Shown: positions 52,136-60,810, counted from the first letter of the stretch. The stretch is DNA of 64,000 nucleotides from Rhodothermia bacterium (GCA_017303715.1 JAFLBZ010000008.1:62001-126000); one strand, 5' to 3'. The notes: generated by a model not told the origin, from the letters alone. Translations and numbers: made by a program.

Positions 52136-52876
52136 TTGCATCCAATTCCATACCATTATTTACAGAAAGTTGTGAATTTTATTAACCAAATTGAAAATGG
52201 CCGAATTTCCATAGGCATTGCCTGCGCTTTTAATATAGACGCACTTGCTTATCCGCCTTTGTTCGAGGCCGAGTTAGAGCAATGGATTTCCCTTAGAAAA
52301 CAACCACTTAACGGAAAGGAGGATGCAATCCGAAAGGCCGCGAGAGACATGCTTCGGAATGGGAGTTATAAGCCAACAGGACGCGGGAAGCCCGCAAGTG
52401 AATATTTGTTAAGGGCTACGCAAGAAGGAAATTTTCCGAGAATTAATGCGCCAGTGGATATAAATAATTTGATCAGCATCAAATATCTACTTCCAATCTC
52501 ATTGTGGGACTTAACACTGGCTGGCGTCGAGGATTTTGTGTTTCGGCTTGGCAAGGTAGGCGAGACCTATGTTTTTAATGCGGGTGGGCAAGAAATTGGC
52601 TTGCAAGATTTGCCCGTGGGTTGTGCGCTTGTTCCCGAAGCGCCACTGGGCTTACCGATCGTTAACCCCATAAAAGATAGTCTGCGCACCAAAACCCTTC
52701 CACAAAGCCGTGATATTGTGGCAGCGATCTATGCACCTTCGCAAACGATTAACAATGAGGAACTGCATAAAATCAGCTCCGAATTTGCTACCTTATTGGG
52801 TGCTTGCGGAAGTACATCCACTCCGGTCGCGGGTGTAATACCTCCAGAAGGCCAGCTGTATTTGCCGCGCGCTTAA
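52136..52876 (+). CDS. Stand-alone B3/B4 (PheRS beta-like tRNA-binding) domain protein
   Basis: Protein of up to 246 residues carrying the B3/B4 domain otherwise found in phenylalanyl-tRNA synthetase beta chains. Family segments: NAPVDINNLISIKYLLPISL (about 102-121), FRLGKVGETYVFNAGGQE, and late IVAAIYAPSQTINNEEL. Free-standing members have been proposed to act as tRNA-related editing or quality-control factors, but no function is established. The start is uncertain: TTG at 52136 or GTG at 52172. The gene lies divergently from the STAS gene, 22 bases away. Confidence 0.85.
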   Translation: MHPIPYHYLQKVVNFINQIENGRISIGIACAFNIDALAYPPLFEAELEQWISLRKQPLNGKEDAIRKAARDMLRNGSYKPTGRGKPASEYLLRATQEGNFPRINAPVDINNLISIKYLLPISLWDLTLAGVEDFVFRLGKVGETYVFNAGGQEIGLQDLPVGCALVPEAPLGLPIVNPIKDSLRTKTLPQSRDIVAAIYAPSQTINNEELHKISSEFATLLGACGSTSTPVAGVIPPEGQLYLPRA

Positions 52877-52912
52877 TTGCGTGTTTTCCTCATACCTTAA
52901 AAACCTAATACT

Positions 52913-54187
52913 GTGGAATCTTTGCTTGTTGGTATATTTGTGATTGGATATGCCGCTATTGCCTTTGAGCACCCGATTAAAATAAACAAAACAGCAACTG
53001 CGCTCCTAACAGGGGTACTTTTATGGACGGTTGTTGTGTTAACAGCGGGTGATGCCCACCATGTTGAAACTGAACTGGGACACCATCTTGCAGACATTGC
53101 GCAAATTCTATTTTTCCTCTTGGGCGCAATGACCATTGTGGAATTGGTAGATGCGCATGAGGGATTTCGGATGGTCACGGATCGTATCCGAACCCAAGAT
53201 GTGCGGAAATTGCTCTGGCTCATTTCTTGGGTCACATTCTTTTTATCCGCAATCTTAGACAACCTCACGACTGCAATCGTGATGGTGAGCCTTTTGCGTA
53301 AGCTGATCAAAGACCATGAGATGCGGAAAATGTTTGCGGGGATGGTGGTCATTGCAGCTAATGCCGGTGGAGCCTTTTCGCCTATCGGTGACGTTACCAC
53401 CACGATGTTATGGATAGGTGGCCAAGTCTCGACGGTTAATATCATCACTTCCTTGTTTATACCAAGCGTTATTTGCTTACTGGTTCCACTGGTTTGGATT
53501 GGTTTTCACCTAAAGGGTGCGATTGAGGCACCTGCAAGCCCAGCAAAAGACCATACACCAGATGGAAGCACGCTGATGCTGATCCTTGGGGTAGGTGGTT
53601 TGGTTTTTGTCCCTATTTTTAAAACGGTTACGCATTTGCCTCCTTATGTTGGTATGTTATTTTCACTTTCCGTTATTTGGATTGCCTCGGAGTTGTTGCA
53701 CAAAAACAAAGACGAAGATATCCGCAAGCCTTATACTGCTTCGGAGGCGTTAAAACGGGTGGATACGCCAAGTGTTTTGTTTTTCTTGGGCATTTTATTG
53801 GCGATCTCGGCCTTGGAGGTTGCTGGTCTTTTGGGTGCAACCGCTCGTTGGTTAAACGATACGATTGGTAACTTGGACATTATTGCGGTGGTCATTGGGC
53901 TACTCTCTGCAATCGTGGACAACGTGCCTTTGGTGGCTGCAACGATGGGTATGTATGACTTGGCTACGTATCCTATGGATGCTAAAATTTGGGAATTTAT
54001 TGCCTACTGTGCCGGAACAGGCGGTTCTATTCTCATTATTGGCTCGGCGGCTGGCGTGGCTGTGATGGGCATGGAGAAGATAGACTTTGTATGGTATGTC
54101 AAAAAGATTTCTATATGGGCAGCCATTGGCTATTTTGCTGGAGCCGCGGCCTATATTGTTATTTATGCTCTACTTCATGCACATTAA
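52913..54187 (+). CDS. nhaD: NhaD-type Na+/H+ antiporter
   Basis: Sodium/proton antiporter of 424 residues with about 11-12 membrane helices, from a GTG start. Motifs of the NhaD/ArsB ion transporter superfamily are present: an early EHPIKINKTATALLTG segment, SAILDNLTTAIVMVSLL (about residues 117-133), NAGGAFSPIGDVTTTMLW (about 150-167), and the second half SAIVDNVPLVAATMGMY (about 327-343) and CAGTGGSILIIGSAAGV. NhaD exports Na+ in halotolerant bacteria. The preceding B3/B4 gene is 36 bases upstream on the same strand and the cupin-GNAT gene follows after 12 bases. Confidence 0.92.
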   Translation: MESLLVGIFVIGYAAIAFEHPIKINKTATALLTGVLLWTVVVLTAGDAHHVETELGHHLADIAQILFFLLGAMTIVELVDAHEGFRMVTDRIRTQDVRKLLWLISWVTFFLSAILDNLTTAIVMVSLLRKLIKDHEMRKMFAGMVVIAANAGGAFSPIGDVTTTMLWIGGQVSTVNIITSLFIPSVICLLVPLVWIGFHLKGAIEAPASPAKDHTPDGSTLMLILGVGGLVFVPIFKTVTHLPPYVGMLFSLSVIWIASELLHKNKDEDIRKPYTASEALKRVDTPSVLFFLGILLAISALEVAGLLGATARWLNDTIGNLDIIAVVIGLLSAIVDNVPLVAATMGMYDLATYPMDAKIWEFIAYCAGTGGSILIIGSAAGVAVMGMEKIDFVWYVKKISIWAAIGYFAGAAAYIVIYALLHAH

Positions 54188-54199
54188 TGGAACAAGGCC

Positions 54200-54964
54200 A
54201 TGAATTTACGCCTGTTGGATGGCCTTGAAGCGCTTAAAAACCACCACCAGCCCTTTGTTAAGCTGTTTGAACACGGGACGCTGGTGGTGGAGTTGTACGT
54301 CCCTAAAGTGCGTGACTTGCAGACACCCCATAGCCGAGATGAACTGTATGTGGTGGCGCGTGGTACAGGCTGGTTTGTAAATGGTGACAAAAGACATCCC
54401 TTTGGGCCGAATGACGTGCTCTTTGTTCCTGCGGGGGTAATACATCGTTTCGAGGATTTTTCCGAGGATTTTGCAACGTGGGTCATGTTTTATGGTCCAG
54501 AGGGTGGGGAATCCGCCACGCCCCCCCTTGCCCTCCGGGTCGTAGAAAACGCTGCCGATTGGCAGGCCGTGAAAAACATCCGCGAAGTGGTTTTTATCCA
54601 AGAACAAGATTGTCCGCCGGAAGAGGAGTGGGATATGTTCGATGAAACTGCTGAGCATGTTTTGGGAACGGTAAACGGAGCGCCTGCCGCTTGCGCAAGG
54701 TGGCGCGTGATAAAAAGTGGAGATGGGGATGGAATCGCGAAATTGGAGCGTTTTGCGATTTTAGCGCCATACAGAGGTAGAGGTTATGGCCGCGAATTGG
54801 TACAGTGGACTATGCAACAAGCAGAGCGTGCCGGATACACGGTTCAGACCATGCACGCACAAGCACATTTACAGGTATTTTATACCTCGCTTGGGTTTAA
54901 ACCGATTGGGAAGCAATTCGATGAAGCGGGTATCCCGCACATCAGGATGTTTCGGAAGGGATGA
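54200..54964 (+). CDS. Cupin-GNAT acetyltransferase fusion
   Basis: Protein of 254 residues joining two unrelated folds. Residues 1-108 form a cupin (HSRDELYVVARGTGWFVNG, then FGPNDVLFVPAGVIHRFEDF, with metal-ligand type His/Glu/His). Residues 110-254 form a GNAT N-acetyltransferase similar to the ElaA/YjcF group (REVVFIQEQDCPPEEEWD, CARWRVI, AILAPYRGRGYGRELVQW with the acetyl-CoA loop near 195-201, and a late YTSLGFKPIGKQF). A 12-base gap separates it from nhaD, so it may be in the same transcript. Substrate unknown. Confidence 0.85.
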   Translation: MNLRLLDGLEALKNHHQPFVKLFEHGTLVVELYVPKVRDLQTPHSRDELYVVARGTGWFVNGDKRHPFGPNDVLFVPAGVIHRFEDFSEDFATWVMFYGPEGGESATPPLALRVVENAADWQAVKNIREVVFIQEQDCPPEEEWDMFDETAEHVLGTVNGAPAACARWRVIKSGDGDGIAKLERFAILAPYRGRGYGRELVQWTMQQAERAGYTVQTMHAQAHLQVFYTSLGFKPIGKQFDEAGIPHIRMFRKG

Positions 54965-54991
54965 AACAAGGATATTGCTTTGTCAAGGGTA

Positions 54992-55597
54992 TTATTTCAG
55001 TTGTCCCGTTTTTGGGCTACTATCCGAAGTACTTGTTTCGTCATCGTTTTTATTGCGGAGGTTGAGGTCTAAGAGCGAGTCCACCCAGACGCCTTCACCT
55101 TGGAGCGCTTCTTTGCCATTGCCCCATGTAAAGCAGAAAAGCGTAAAAAGTCCTACGACGTTAAAACCTTCTTCACGGAGCAATGTTACGGCGAGGCGTG
55201 CGTTTTTGCCACTGTTCAAAACATCGTCTAACAAAACAATCGGGTCTTCTCGATTAACTGGTCCCTCGACCAAGCGTCGTCGTCCGTAGGGTTTACGGGT
55301 TTCTCGGACAAAGCCACCCTTAAAACCCAATTCAGGCCCAGAACTAAGCACCGAACACACCAGCGGAAAAGAGCCATATCCCAAACCAACGACTTGATGA
55401 ACCTCCTTTTTCATCAAACGGCGAGCAAGTACACCTCCCACCTCATTAAAAAAAGAGGCGTCTAACATCGGGGTGCGGGTATCAAGCATCCATCGGATGG
55501 GCAGTCCTGCCGGATCGGTAATGTTTTCCTGCTCGCTACGAACCATGGCTTGTTGATAAAGACGGTTGCCAAGGTCAATCAGTTCGGTTTCAGTCAT
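54992..55597 (-). CDS. Orotate phosphoribosyltransferase-like protein
   Basis: Type I phosphoribosyltransferase of 201 residues, starting at MTETELIDLGN (the longer frame from 55633 is unlikely). The PRPP-binding motif is VLLDDVLNSGKNA (about 117-129) and the pyrophosphate loop is GFKGGFVRETRKPYG (about 92-106). These match OPRT-like enzymes of Bacteroidota, but the function could also be in salvage of another base. It is convergent with the cupin-GNAT gene, 27 bases away. Confidence 0.82.
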   Translation of the reverse strand: MTETELIDLGNRLYQQAMVRSEQENITDPAGLPIRWMLDTRTPMLDASFFNEVGGVLARRLMKKEVHQVVGLGYGSFPLVCSVLSSGPELGFKGGFVRETRKPYGRRRLVEGPVNREDPIVLLDDVLNSGKNARLAVTLLREEGFNVVGLFTLFCFTWGNGKEALQGEGVWVDSLLDLNLRNKNDDETSTSDSSPKTGQLK

Positions 55598-55806
55598 GTT
55601 AGAACAATTTGGGTTTATCTTAGTAAGATACAAAAACCGTGCGCATTTTGTAAATTTGAATTGCGAAAAAGCGGGCTGTTGCCCCTAAAAAGTGCAATCT
55701 CTTTTGTTGGAGGATTGGGGCAAAGAATGCTTGGGCAAAGAAGGATTATCGGAAAAGGAGATTCTTTTTTATATTGTTATACCGACTCACCGAATCCGAT
55801 AAAACC

Positions 55807-56655
55807 ATGCTAAACCGTCGAACTGCCCTAAAACAATCTGCTCTCTTGGCTGCTACACCCTTTGCCACCTTAGAAAATCTTGCTCCGTTTAAGGGCCGGA
55901 TTCAGCATTCGGTTTGCCGATGGTGTTATGGGCAAATCCCCTTTGATACTTTTTGTAGGCAAGTTAAAACCATTGGACTTAAAGCCATAGATTTGGTGGG
56001 TGAGGCCGATTGGCCTACACTGAAGAAACATGGTTTAACCTGTTCGATGACCAATGGCGCAGAAATCAGCCTTACCAAAGGCTTTAATGACCCAACATAC
56101 CATGATGAGTTGGTAAGACGGTACGAGGACTTGATTCCCAAGGTTGCTGCTCAGGGTTACAAGCAAGTTATTTGTTTTTCGGGCAATCAAAACAGCCTCA
56201 CGGACGAAGAGGGCATCCGGAATATGGCGGCTGGAATTAAACGATTGTTGCCTTTGGCAGAACGGGCAGGTGTTACATTGGTTTTGGAAATGTTAAACAG
56301 CCGTGTGGATCATAAAGGATACCAAGCAGATACCACCGAGTGGGGCGTAGCTGTTTGCAACCAATTGGAAAATCACCCACATTTCAAGCTTCTCTACGAC
56401 ATATACCATATGCAAATCATGGAGGGAGACCTCATCCGAACGATCCAAAAGCACCAAAAACACATTTCCCACTACCATACCGGTGGAAATCCGGGCCGTA
56501 ATGAGATCAACCAAACGCAGGAAATTTATTATCCGGCCATCATGAAGGCTCTTGTGGCGATTGGTTTTAAAGGGTATGTGGCACAGGAGTTTATCCCCAA
56601 AAGCAAAAATCCAATGGCCTCACTTAGAGAAGCCATTCAGATTTGTGATGTCTAA
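55807..56655 (+). CDS. Hydroxypyruvate isomerase-like TIM-barrel protein
   Basis: Protein of 282 residues from the ATG at 55807; the longer frame from 55774 lacks support. The N-terminus NRRTALKQSALLAATP resembles a Tat-type signal, unusual for this family. The body is a xylose isomerase-like TIM barrel with metal-ligand segments LVLEMLNSRVDH (about 160-171), LLYDIYHMQIMEGD (about 195-208), SHYHTGGNPGRNEI (about 221-234) and GYVAQEFIP near the end. Members include hydroxypyruvate isomerase and sugar epimerases; the substrate here is unassigned. Confidence 0.82.
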   Translation: MLNRRTALKQSALLAATPFATLENLAPFKGRIQHSVCRWCYGQIPFDTFCRQVKTIGLKAIDLVGEADWPTLKKHGLTCSMTNGAEISLTKGFNDPTYHDELVRRYEDLIPKVAAQGYKQVICFSGNQNSLTDEEGIRNMAAGIKRLLPLAERAGVTLVLEMLNSRVDHKGYQADTTEWGVAVCNQLENHPHFKLLYDIYHMQIMEGDLIRTIQKHQKHISHYHTGGNPGRNEINQTQEIYYPAIMKALVAIGFKGYVAQEFIPKSKNPMASLREAIQICDV

Positions 56656-56662
56656 GTCGGTC

Positions 56663-57451
56663 TTATTGAACAGGTTTGAATGTATCATCCACCACTTTCC
56701 ATTTTTTGTGGATGGTTGCAACGGGTATTTTCTGTTGTTCGATCGCCCGATACCGTAAAAGGGTGATTTCGGATTCGGTTTCTTGCGAGGTCAGTTCCCA
56801 CAGGGTCAGGTCTTTGGGTAATTGCTTGTCGTGATGGGGCAATGTAAAGGTATCTGCTGGTAAACAAGGCCCTTTTTTCCATGTTTTTCCGCCGTTAGTG
56901 GTGGTTTGGCGCATCAAATATTCTTCGTCTGCACCCGCGTTACAAGTTAGATATAACTCCCCTTTTTGTTTAGAGGAAAAGTTCATACGGACAGGGACAT
57001 CGCTGTGATTGGATTTCGGGACTTCGCCTTGTTCAGCCCATGTTGCGCCCCCATCTAAGGTGCGGAAAAGCGATACTGGCCCCGGCCCTTCCATCGTAAA
57101 AAGAACGAGTGCAAAGCCCATTTTGGCATTCAGGAATTGAATTTCCCACACCTCACTAGATCCGACGGGCTGCATGACCTCGCGCCAGTTTTTTCCGCCA
57201 TTGGTAGTGCGGAGCATGACCGATCGGAGTGGTCCCGGCCCCATACCCCAAACGCCATACAAAAAAGCCTCATTGTAGCTACGGCCCAAGACGCTCACAT
57301 ACAAAGAAGCCGTAAGGTCTTCCGTCAACTGGGTCAAAACTTCCTTTTCATCGGGAGAAACGCGCTTAAAGGTGATCTTAGAGGGTTGGGCAACCAACAA
57401 GGTTGGGCCTATTAACCAAAAGAGAAGGAAGAATGGTTTGAGGATTTTCAT
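56663..57451 (-). CDS. Exported protein with Asp-box (BNR) repeats
   Basis: Protein of 263 residues from the ATG at 57451, which gives a signal peptide (MKILKPFFLLFWLIGPTLLVAQ); a longer frame extends to 57553. Three Asp-box-like motifs are seen: TTNGGKNW, TLDGGATW and TTNGGKTW, spaced about 60 residues apart. This pattern belongs to BNR/sialidase-like beta-propellers and YCF48-type photosystem/cytochrome assembly proteins. With only three or four blades it may be an incomplete propeller. Function unknown. Confidence 0.75.
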   Translation of the reverse strand: MKILKPFFLLFWLIGPTLLVAQPSKITFKRVSPDEKEVLTQLTEDLTASLYVSVLGRSYNEAFLYGVWGMGPGPLRSVMLRTTNGGKNWREVMQPVGSSEVWEIQFLNAKMGFALVLFTMEGPGPVSLFRTLDGGATWAEQGEVPKSNHSDVPVRMNFSSKQKGELYLTCNAGADEEYLMRQTTTNGGKTWKKGPCLPADTFTLPHHDKQLPKDLTLWELTSQETESEITLLRYRAIEQQKIPVATIHKKWKVVDDTFKPVQ

Positions 57452-57748
57452 GTCATTCTTAAGATTGGTGTGAAAAATGGTTCTGCGGATAAGAGTTTGC
57501 CAATAACGCTTGACGTTGCCTTTTGGTTGACCAGGATGATTAAAAGAGGTCAACGAGTATTCCTATGGCCATGCCAGTGTCTATGCTTTTGAAGGTAAAT
57601 AAAAATAAGGAAAAACGAATTTCCCTCCCTGTTTTTATTCATGGGTAACGTGGGTTATGGCTTAATCAAGTTATCATGTCATGATCGAGGGATAACTCTT
57701 GCATAGCTAACTATCAAGATCATTAAACTACATTTAGCCCAACTGTGG

Positions 57749-57812
57749 CGGCATCTTTGTAGAAACCATTTTCGAACAAAAGTAAAGTTCCATCGGGACG
57801 ACATATTCCTAT
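57749..57812 (+). repeat. Dispersed intergenic repeat, copy 5
   Basis: CGGCATCTTTGTAGAAACC then ...GAACAA aligns with copy 1 (28164-28196). It is followed by a hairpin GTTCC-ATC-GGGAC (57787-57799, one G-T pair) and CATATTCCTAT, the segment that recurs at 58046-58067. Confidence 0.6.
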
Positions 57813-57956
57813 AGTTCAAGGTTAAAGCCTTTTGTTTTTCGGTGCTTACATCTCCGCCCTGAAGGAGGGAGATAGTGCAGTGTTATGAAGCGCTTGAGGT
57901 TTTTTGTGTGTTCTCTCTGCTGAACGACGTTGCGACACACATTCCAACTTAAAATG

Positions 57957-57980
57957 AACCCTATGTTTCAACGTGGGGTT
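57957..57980 (+). repeat. Strong short-loop hairpin (REP-like)
   Basis: AACCCTATGTT (57957-57967) and AACGTGGGGTT (57970-57980) form an 11-bp stem with two G-T pairs and only a 2-base loop. No T-run follows, so it is not an ordinary terminator. Confidence 0.5.
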
Positions 57981-58045
57981 GCAGGCAACTGCTATAATCG
58001 TCGGTTTTAGCGATGACTTTGGAATTTACAATCGGGATTTAACCT

Positions 58046-58067
58046 CATCGGAGCGGTATCTTCCTAT
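58046..58067 (+). repeat. Dispersed intergenic repeat, partial copy 6
   Basis: CATCGGAGCGGTATCTTCCTAT matches CATCGGGACGACATATTCCTAT at 57791-57812 in 17 of 22 positions. Confidence 0.45.
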
Positions 58068-58111
58068 CTTCAACCGTACAGAAGAAGTCGTGGAATTGTA
58101 TAGTTGGAAGA

Positions 58112-58192
58112 GATTTAGACCAATTCAAATAGTCTAAATCCTTTAATAACAATTATCTAAAACCAATAATTCGCGTATCTGTAGTTATTAAA
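58112..58192 (+). repeat. Two adjacent inverted repeat pairs
   Basis: GATTTAGAC (58112-58120) is inverted at 58132-58140 as GTCTAAATC. TTTAATAAC (58142-58150) is inverted at 58184-58192 as GTTATTAAA, enclosing a smaller pair AATTAT/ATAATT (58151-58156 and 58166-58171). They lie just beyond the 3' end of the response-regulator gene. Confidence 0.5.
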
Positions 58193-58221
58193 TGCCCATG
58201 ATACACCAAAACGAGCAGAAT

Positions 58222-58908
58222 TTATCCCATACTTACGCGATAACCCGCACCAAAAACAGTTACAATAAACTGAGGGTTTTTTGGGTCTTCCTCTAACTTA
58301 AGACGCAAGTTACGGATATGGACATCAATGGTGCGCTCGGCTCCTTCGTTTAGTTCGTCGTGGAGATGGTCAAAAAGCGCACTTCGGGAGAGGATTTGCC
58401 CCGAAGAAGCCATTAGTAGGTTAAGGATATCAAATTCTTTGGGCGTAAGGGGTACAGGAACGCCATTACGCTTTACCCGTCGTTGTACAGGATGAAGGGC
58501 AATGGCGCCAATACGGATCCATGCGCTTTCGTCGGGCGGTGTGGTTTTTACTCGTCGAAGGATGGCATTTATACGGGCTAGCACCTCGCGGAGGCCAAAC
58601 GGTTTTGTGACGTAATCATCCGCCCCTAATTCTAAACCAATCACCTTATCGGTTTCCTCTTGGCGTGCGGTGAGCAAAATAACGGGTACGTCGCTCTCAC
58701 GCCGGAAGGCTCGAATAAAATCATGGCCATCCAAGTAGGGCATCATTACGTCCAATAAAATCAATTCGGGCTGGAAAGTTGCTGCTTTTTGTAAAGCATC
58801 TCGCCCGTCGGTGGCTGTTTGTACCCGAAAGCCTTGCGCTTCCAGGTATTCCTGTAGCATGGTTCTTACATTCGGCTGGTCGTCTGCCACCAAAATCCGT
58901 ACAGACAT
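58222..58908 (-). CDS. OmpR/PhoB-family response regulator (orphan)
   Basis: DNA-binding response regulator of 228 residues from the ATG at 58908; a longer frame to 58977 is less likely. The receiver domain has acidic pair D9/D10, phospho-acceptor Asp53 (LILLDVMMP), T80 and K102 (VTKPFG). The C-terminal winged helix is typical OmpR/PhoB (VPLTPKEFDILNLLM, RTIDVHIRNLRLKL, GAGYRVSMG). No histidine kinase gene is adjacent. Targets cannot be inferred. Confidence 0.92.
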   Translation of the reverse strand: MSVRILVADDQPNVRTMLQEYLEAQGFRVQTATDGRDALQKAATFQPELILLDVMMPYLDGHDFIRAFRRESDVPVILLTARQEETDKVIGLELGADDYVTKPFGLREVLARINAILRRVKTTPPDESAWIRIGAIALHPVQRRVKRNGVPVPLTPKEFDILNLLMASSGQILSRSALFDHLHDELNEGAERTIDVHIRNLRLKLEEDPKNPQFIVTVFGAGYRVSMG

Positions 58909-59178
58909 ATTTTTCTTTTTAAGTTTCAGGAGAATATACACCCATACGATTCTTCTTGAAACAGTTCTTGTCCTCATCTCGGGTGCAATTCCTTTTGGGG
59001 TAAGACAAGCCGGAGCAGTTTACTGCAATGGTTTGTACGTATTTCCCCTACTTTACCTTCCTCCAATACCGCAAAGCAGCACTAAGGAACAGATATTACC
59101 TTTTGAAAAGGGTTTTCATAGCCGCCACTTGTTTGCAGCAACATTGCCCTGTTTATTCACCATTCAGAGAAGCACGTT

Positions 59179-60810
59179 ATGCCATTTTCTCCATCTGATA
59201 TGACCGCGCCGCCGGACTTGCGTCAACATGCAAAGGGAACCGGTCCAAGGCGGTCTCAACGCCCCGTTTATCAGGATATGTTGCCACCCTGTAACCATAC
59301 TTGTCCGGCAGGCGAGAATATCCAAGCTTGGTTATCGCTTGCACAGGATGGAAATTACCCTGCGGCGTGGCAAAAATTGGTGGAAGAAAACCCCATGCCC
59401 GCGATACATGGGCGAGTATGCTATCATCCTTGCGAAGACGCTTGCAACCGCTCGGCGATAGACAAGACGGTGAGTATCCATGCCGTAGAGCGTTTTTTGG
59501 GTGATATGGCCATTGAGCAAAACTGGCAGGTTGATTTCCCGAAAGCGCGTTCGGGCAAGCGCGTTTTGGTGGTTGGAGCCGGGCCAAGCGGTCTTTCGGC
59601 GGCTTATCACCTCTGTCGTTTGGGGCACGAGGTGGAGATTTACGAAGCTGGCCCACTGCCGGGAGGGATGATGCACTTTGGCATTCCGGCGTATCGCTTG
59701 CCACGCAATATCCTGATGGAAGAGGTCAAACGCATTGAGACGATGGGCGTCAAAATCCATCTAAACCACAAGGTAGAAGATGTGATGTCTGCAAAGATTG
59801 ATGGAAACTTCGATGCCGTTTTTTTGGCCATTGGTGCACAAATCGGAAAAAAAACCAATATTCCCACACAAGCCGCCGGACAAATCTTGGATGCTGTGAG
59901 CTATTTGAGAGAAGTGGAAATGGGCAGTACGCCCAAGTTAGGGCGGCGGGTGGCGATTTATGGCGGGGGGAATACGGCGATGGATGCAGCGCGGACGGCC
60001 AAGCGGCTTGGTGCAGAAGAAACCCTCATAATTTATCGTCGTGACCGCGAACACATGCCCGCACACGATTTTGAGGCGGACGAAGCCCTCGGCGAAGGCG
60101 TCAAAATCCATTGGTTGCGTACCATCAAATCCATCGAAGAAACCACCTTTACCGTAGAGGTGATGCGGGTGGAAAATGGCCGTCCTGTACCCACCGGAGA
60201 GGTCGAGACCTTAGAGGCGGATGCCCTCATTATGGCTCTGGGGCAAGATACGGATACCGAATTTTTGAAAAAAGTCCCCGGCTTGGTGTTTAACCGAGAC
60301 GGGACATTGCAAGTGGGGTCAGACATGATGACGGGCTATGCTGGGCTTTTTGCAGGTGGCGACATGGTTCCAGAAGACCGGAGTGTAACCATTGCCGTAG
60401 GACATGGCAAAAAGGCGGCGCGGTTTATGGATGCTTATTTAAGGGGCACAAACTACCAAAAAGCCTCAAAAAAACCTGTTGTTGGGATAGAACGCCTACA
60501 CCTGTGGTTCCATACCGATGCACCCCAAACCCAACAACCACATTTGCCCAATGAGGTTGCAACGGAGGGCTTTGATGAAATTGTGGCTGGTTTAACGGAA
60601 GAAGAAGCCCGCTACGAGGCGCAGCGCTGTTTGTCTTGTGGCAACTGTTTTGAGTGCGATGGGTGCTATGGCTCTTGTCCGGAAGATGCGATCATCAAGT
60701 TGGGGCTGGGGAAACGCTATCGGTTCAACCTTGATTTGTGTACGGGATGTGCTGTTTGTTATGAACAATGCCCGTGCCATGCCATCGAGATGATTCCCGA
60801 ACCACAATAG
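59179..60810 (+). CDS. GltD-like NADPH oxidoreductase with extra C-terminal [4Fe-4S] domain
   Basis: Flavoprotein of 543 residues. The N-terminal dihydropyrimidine-dehydrogenase-type Fe-S domain holds CNHTCPAGENIQAW and a later CYHPCEDACNR (about 37-95). FAD motif VLVVGAGPSGLSAAYHL is near 130, and NADPH motif VAIYGGGNTAMDAAR near 256. The C-terminal ferredoxin domain has CLSCGNCFECDGCYGSCP and CTGCAVCYEQCPCHAIE. This matches the free-standing glutamate synthase small-subunit-like reductases that shuttle electrons between NADPH and ferredoxin-type centres. nifJ begins 86 bases downstream, so it is likely the partner of pyruvate oxidation and not of glutamate synthase. Confidence 0.9.
   Translation: MPFSPSDMTAPPDLRQHAKGTGPRRSQRPVYQDMLPPCNHTCPAGENIQAWLSLAQDGNYPAAWQKLVEENPMPAIHGRVCYHPCEDACNRSAIDKTVSIHAVERFLGDMAIEQNWQVDFPKARSGKRVLVVGAGPSGLSAAYHLCRLGHEVEIYEAGPLPGGMMHFGIPAYRLPRNILMEEVKRIETMGVKIHLNHKVEDVMSAKIDGNFDAVFLAIGAQIGKKTNIPTQAAGQILDAVSYLREVEMGSTPKLGRRVAIYGGGNTAMDAARTAKRLGAEETLIIYRRDREHMPAHDFEADEALGEGVKIHWLRTIKSIEETTFTVEVMRVENGRPVPTGEVETLEADALIMALGQDTDTEFLKKVPGLVFNRDGTLQVGSDMMTGYAGLFAGGDMVPEDRSVTIAVGHGKKAARFMDAYLRGTNYQKASKKPVVGIERLHLWFHTDAPQTQQPHLPNEVATEGFDEIVAGLTEEEARYEAQRCLSCGNCFECDGCYGSCPEDAIIKLGLGKRYRFNLDLCTGCAVCYEQCPCHAIEMIPEPQ

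Larger units (their letters stand above)
57452..58221. other. Repeat- and hairpin-rich intergenic region (770 bp)
   Basis: No open frame of credible coding character. It contains two units of the dispersed repeat family, a strong hairpin and two inverted repeat pairs described separately. A gene fossil or a non-coding RNA are both possible, but I see no conserved RNA fold I can name. Confidence 0.5.

Noticed and set aside
52897-53448. A 183-codon open frame on the minus strand opposite nhaD
   Set aside because: Overlaps the conserved first half of NhaD; the translation is low complexity (Ser/Thr/Ile) without homology signs.
59179-60810. Glutamate synthase small subunit (gltD)
   Set aside because: No large subunit nearby, an extra C-terminal ferredoxin domain and the nifJ neighbour argue for a PFOR-linked reductase.
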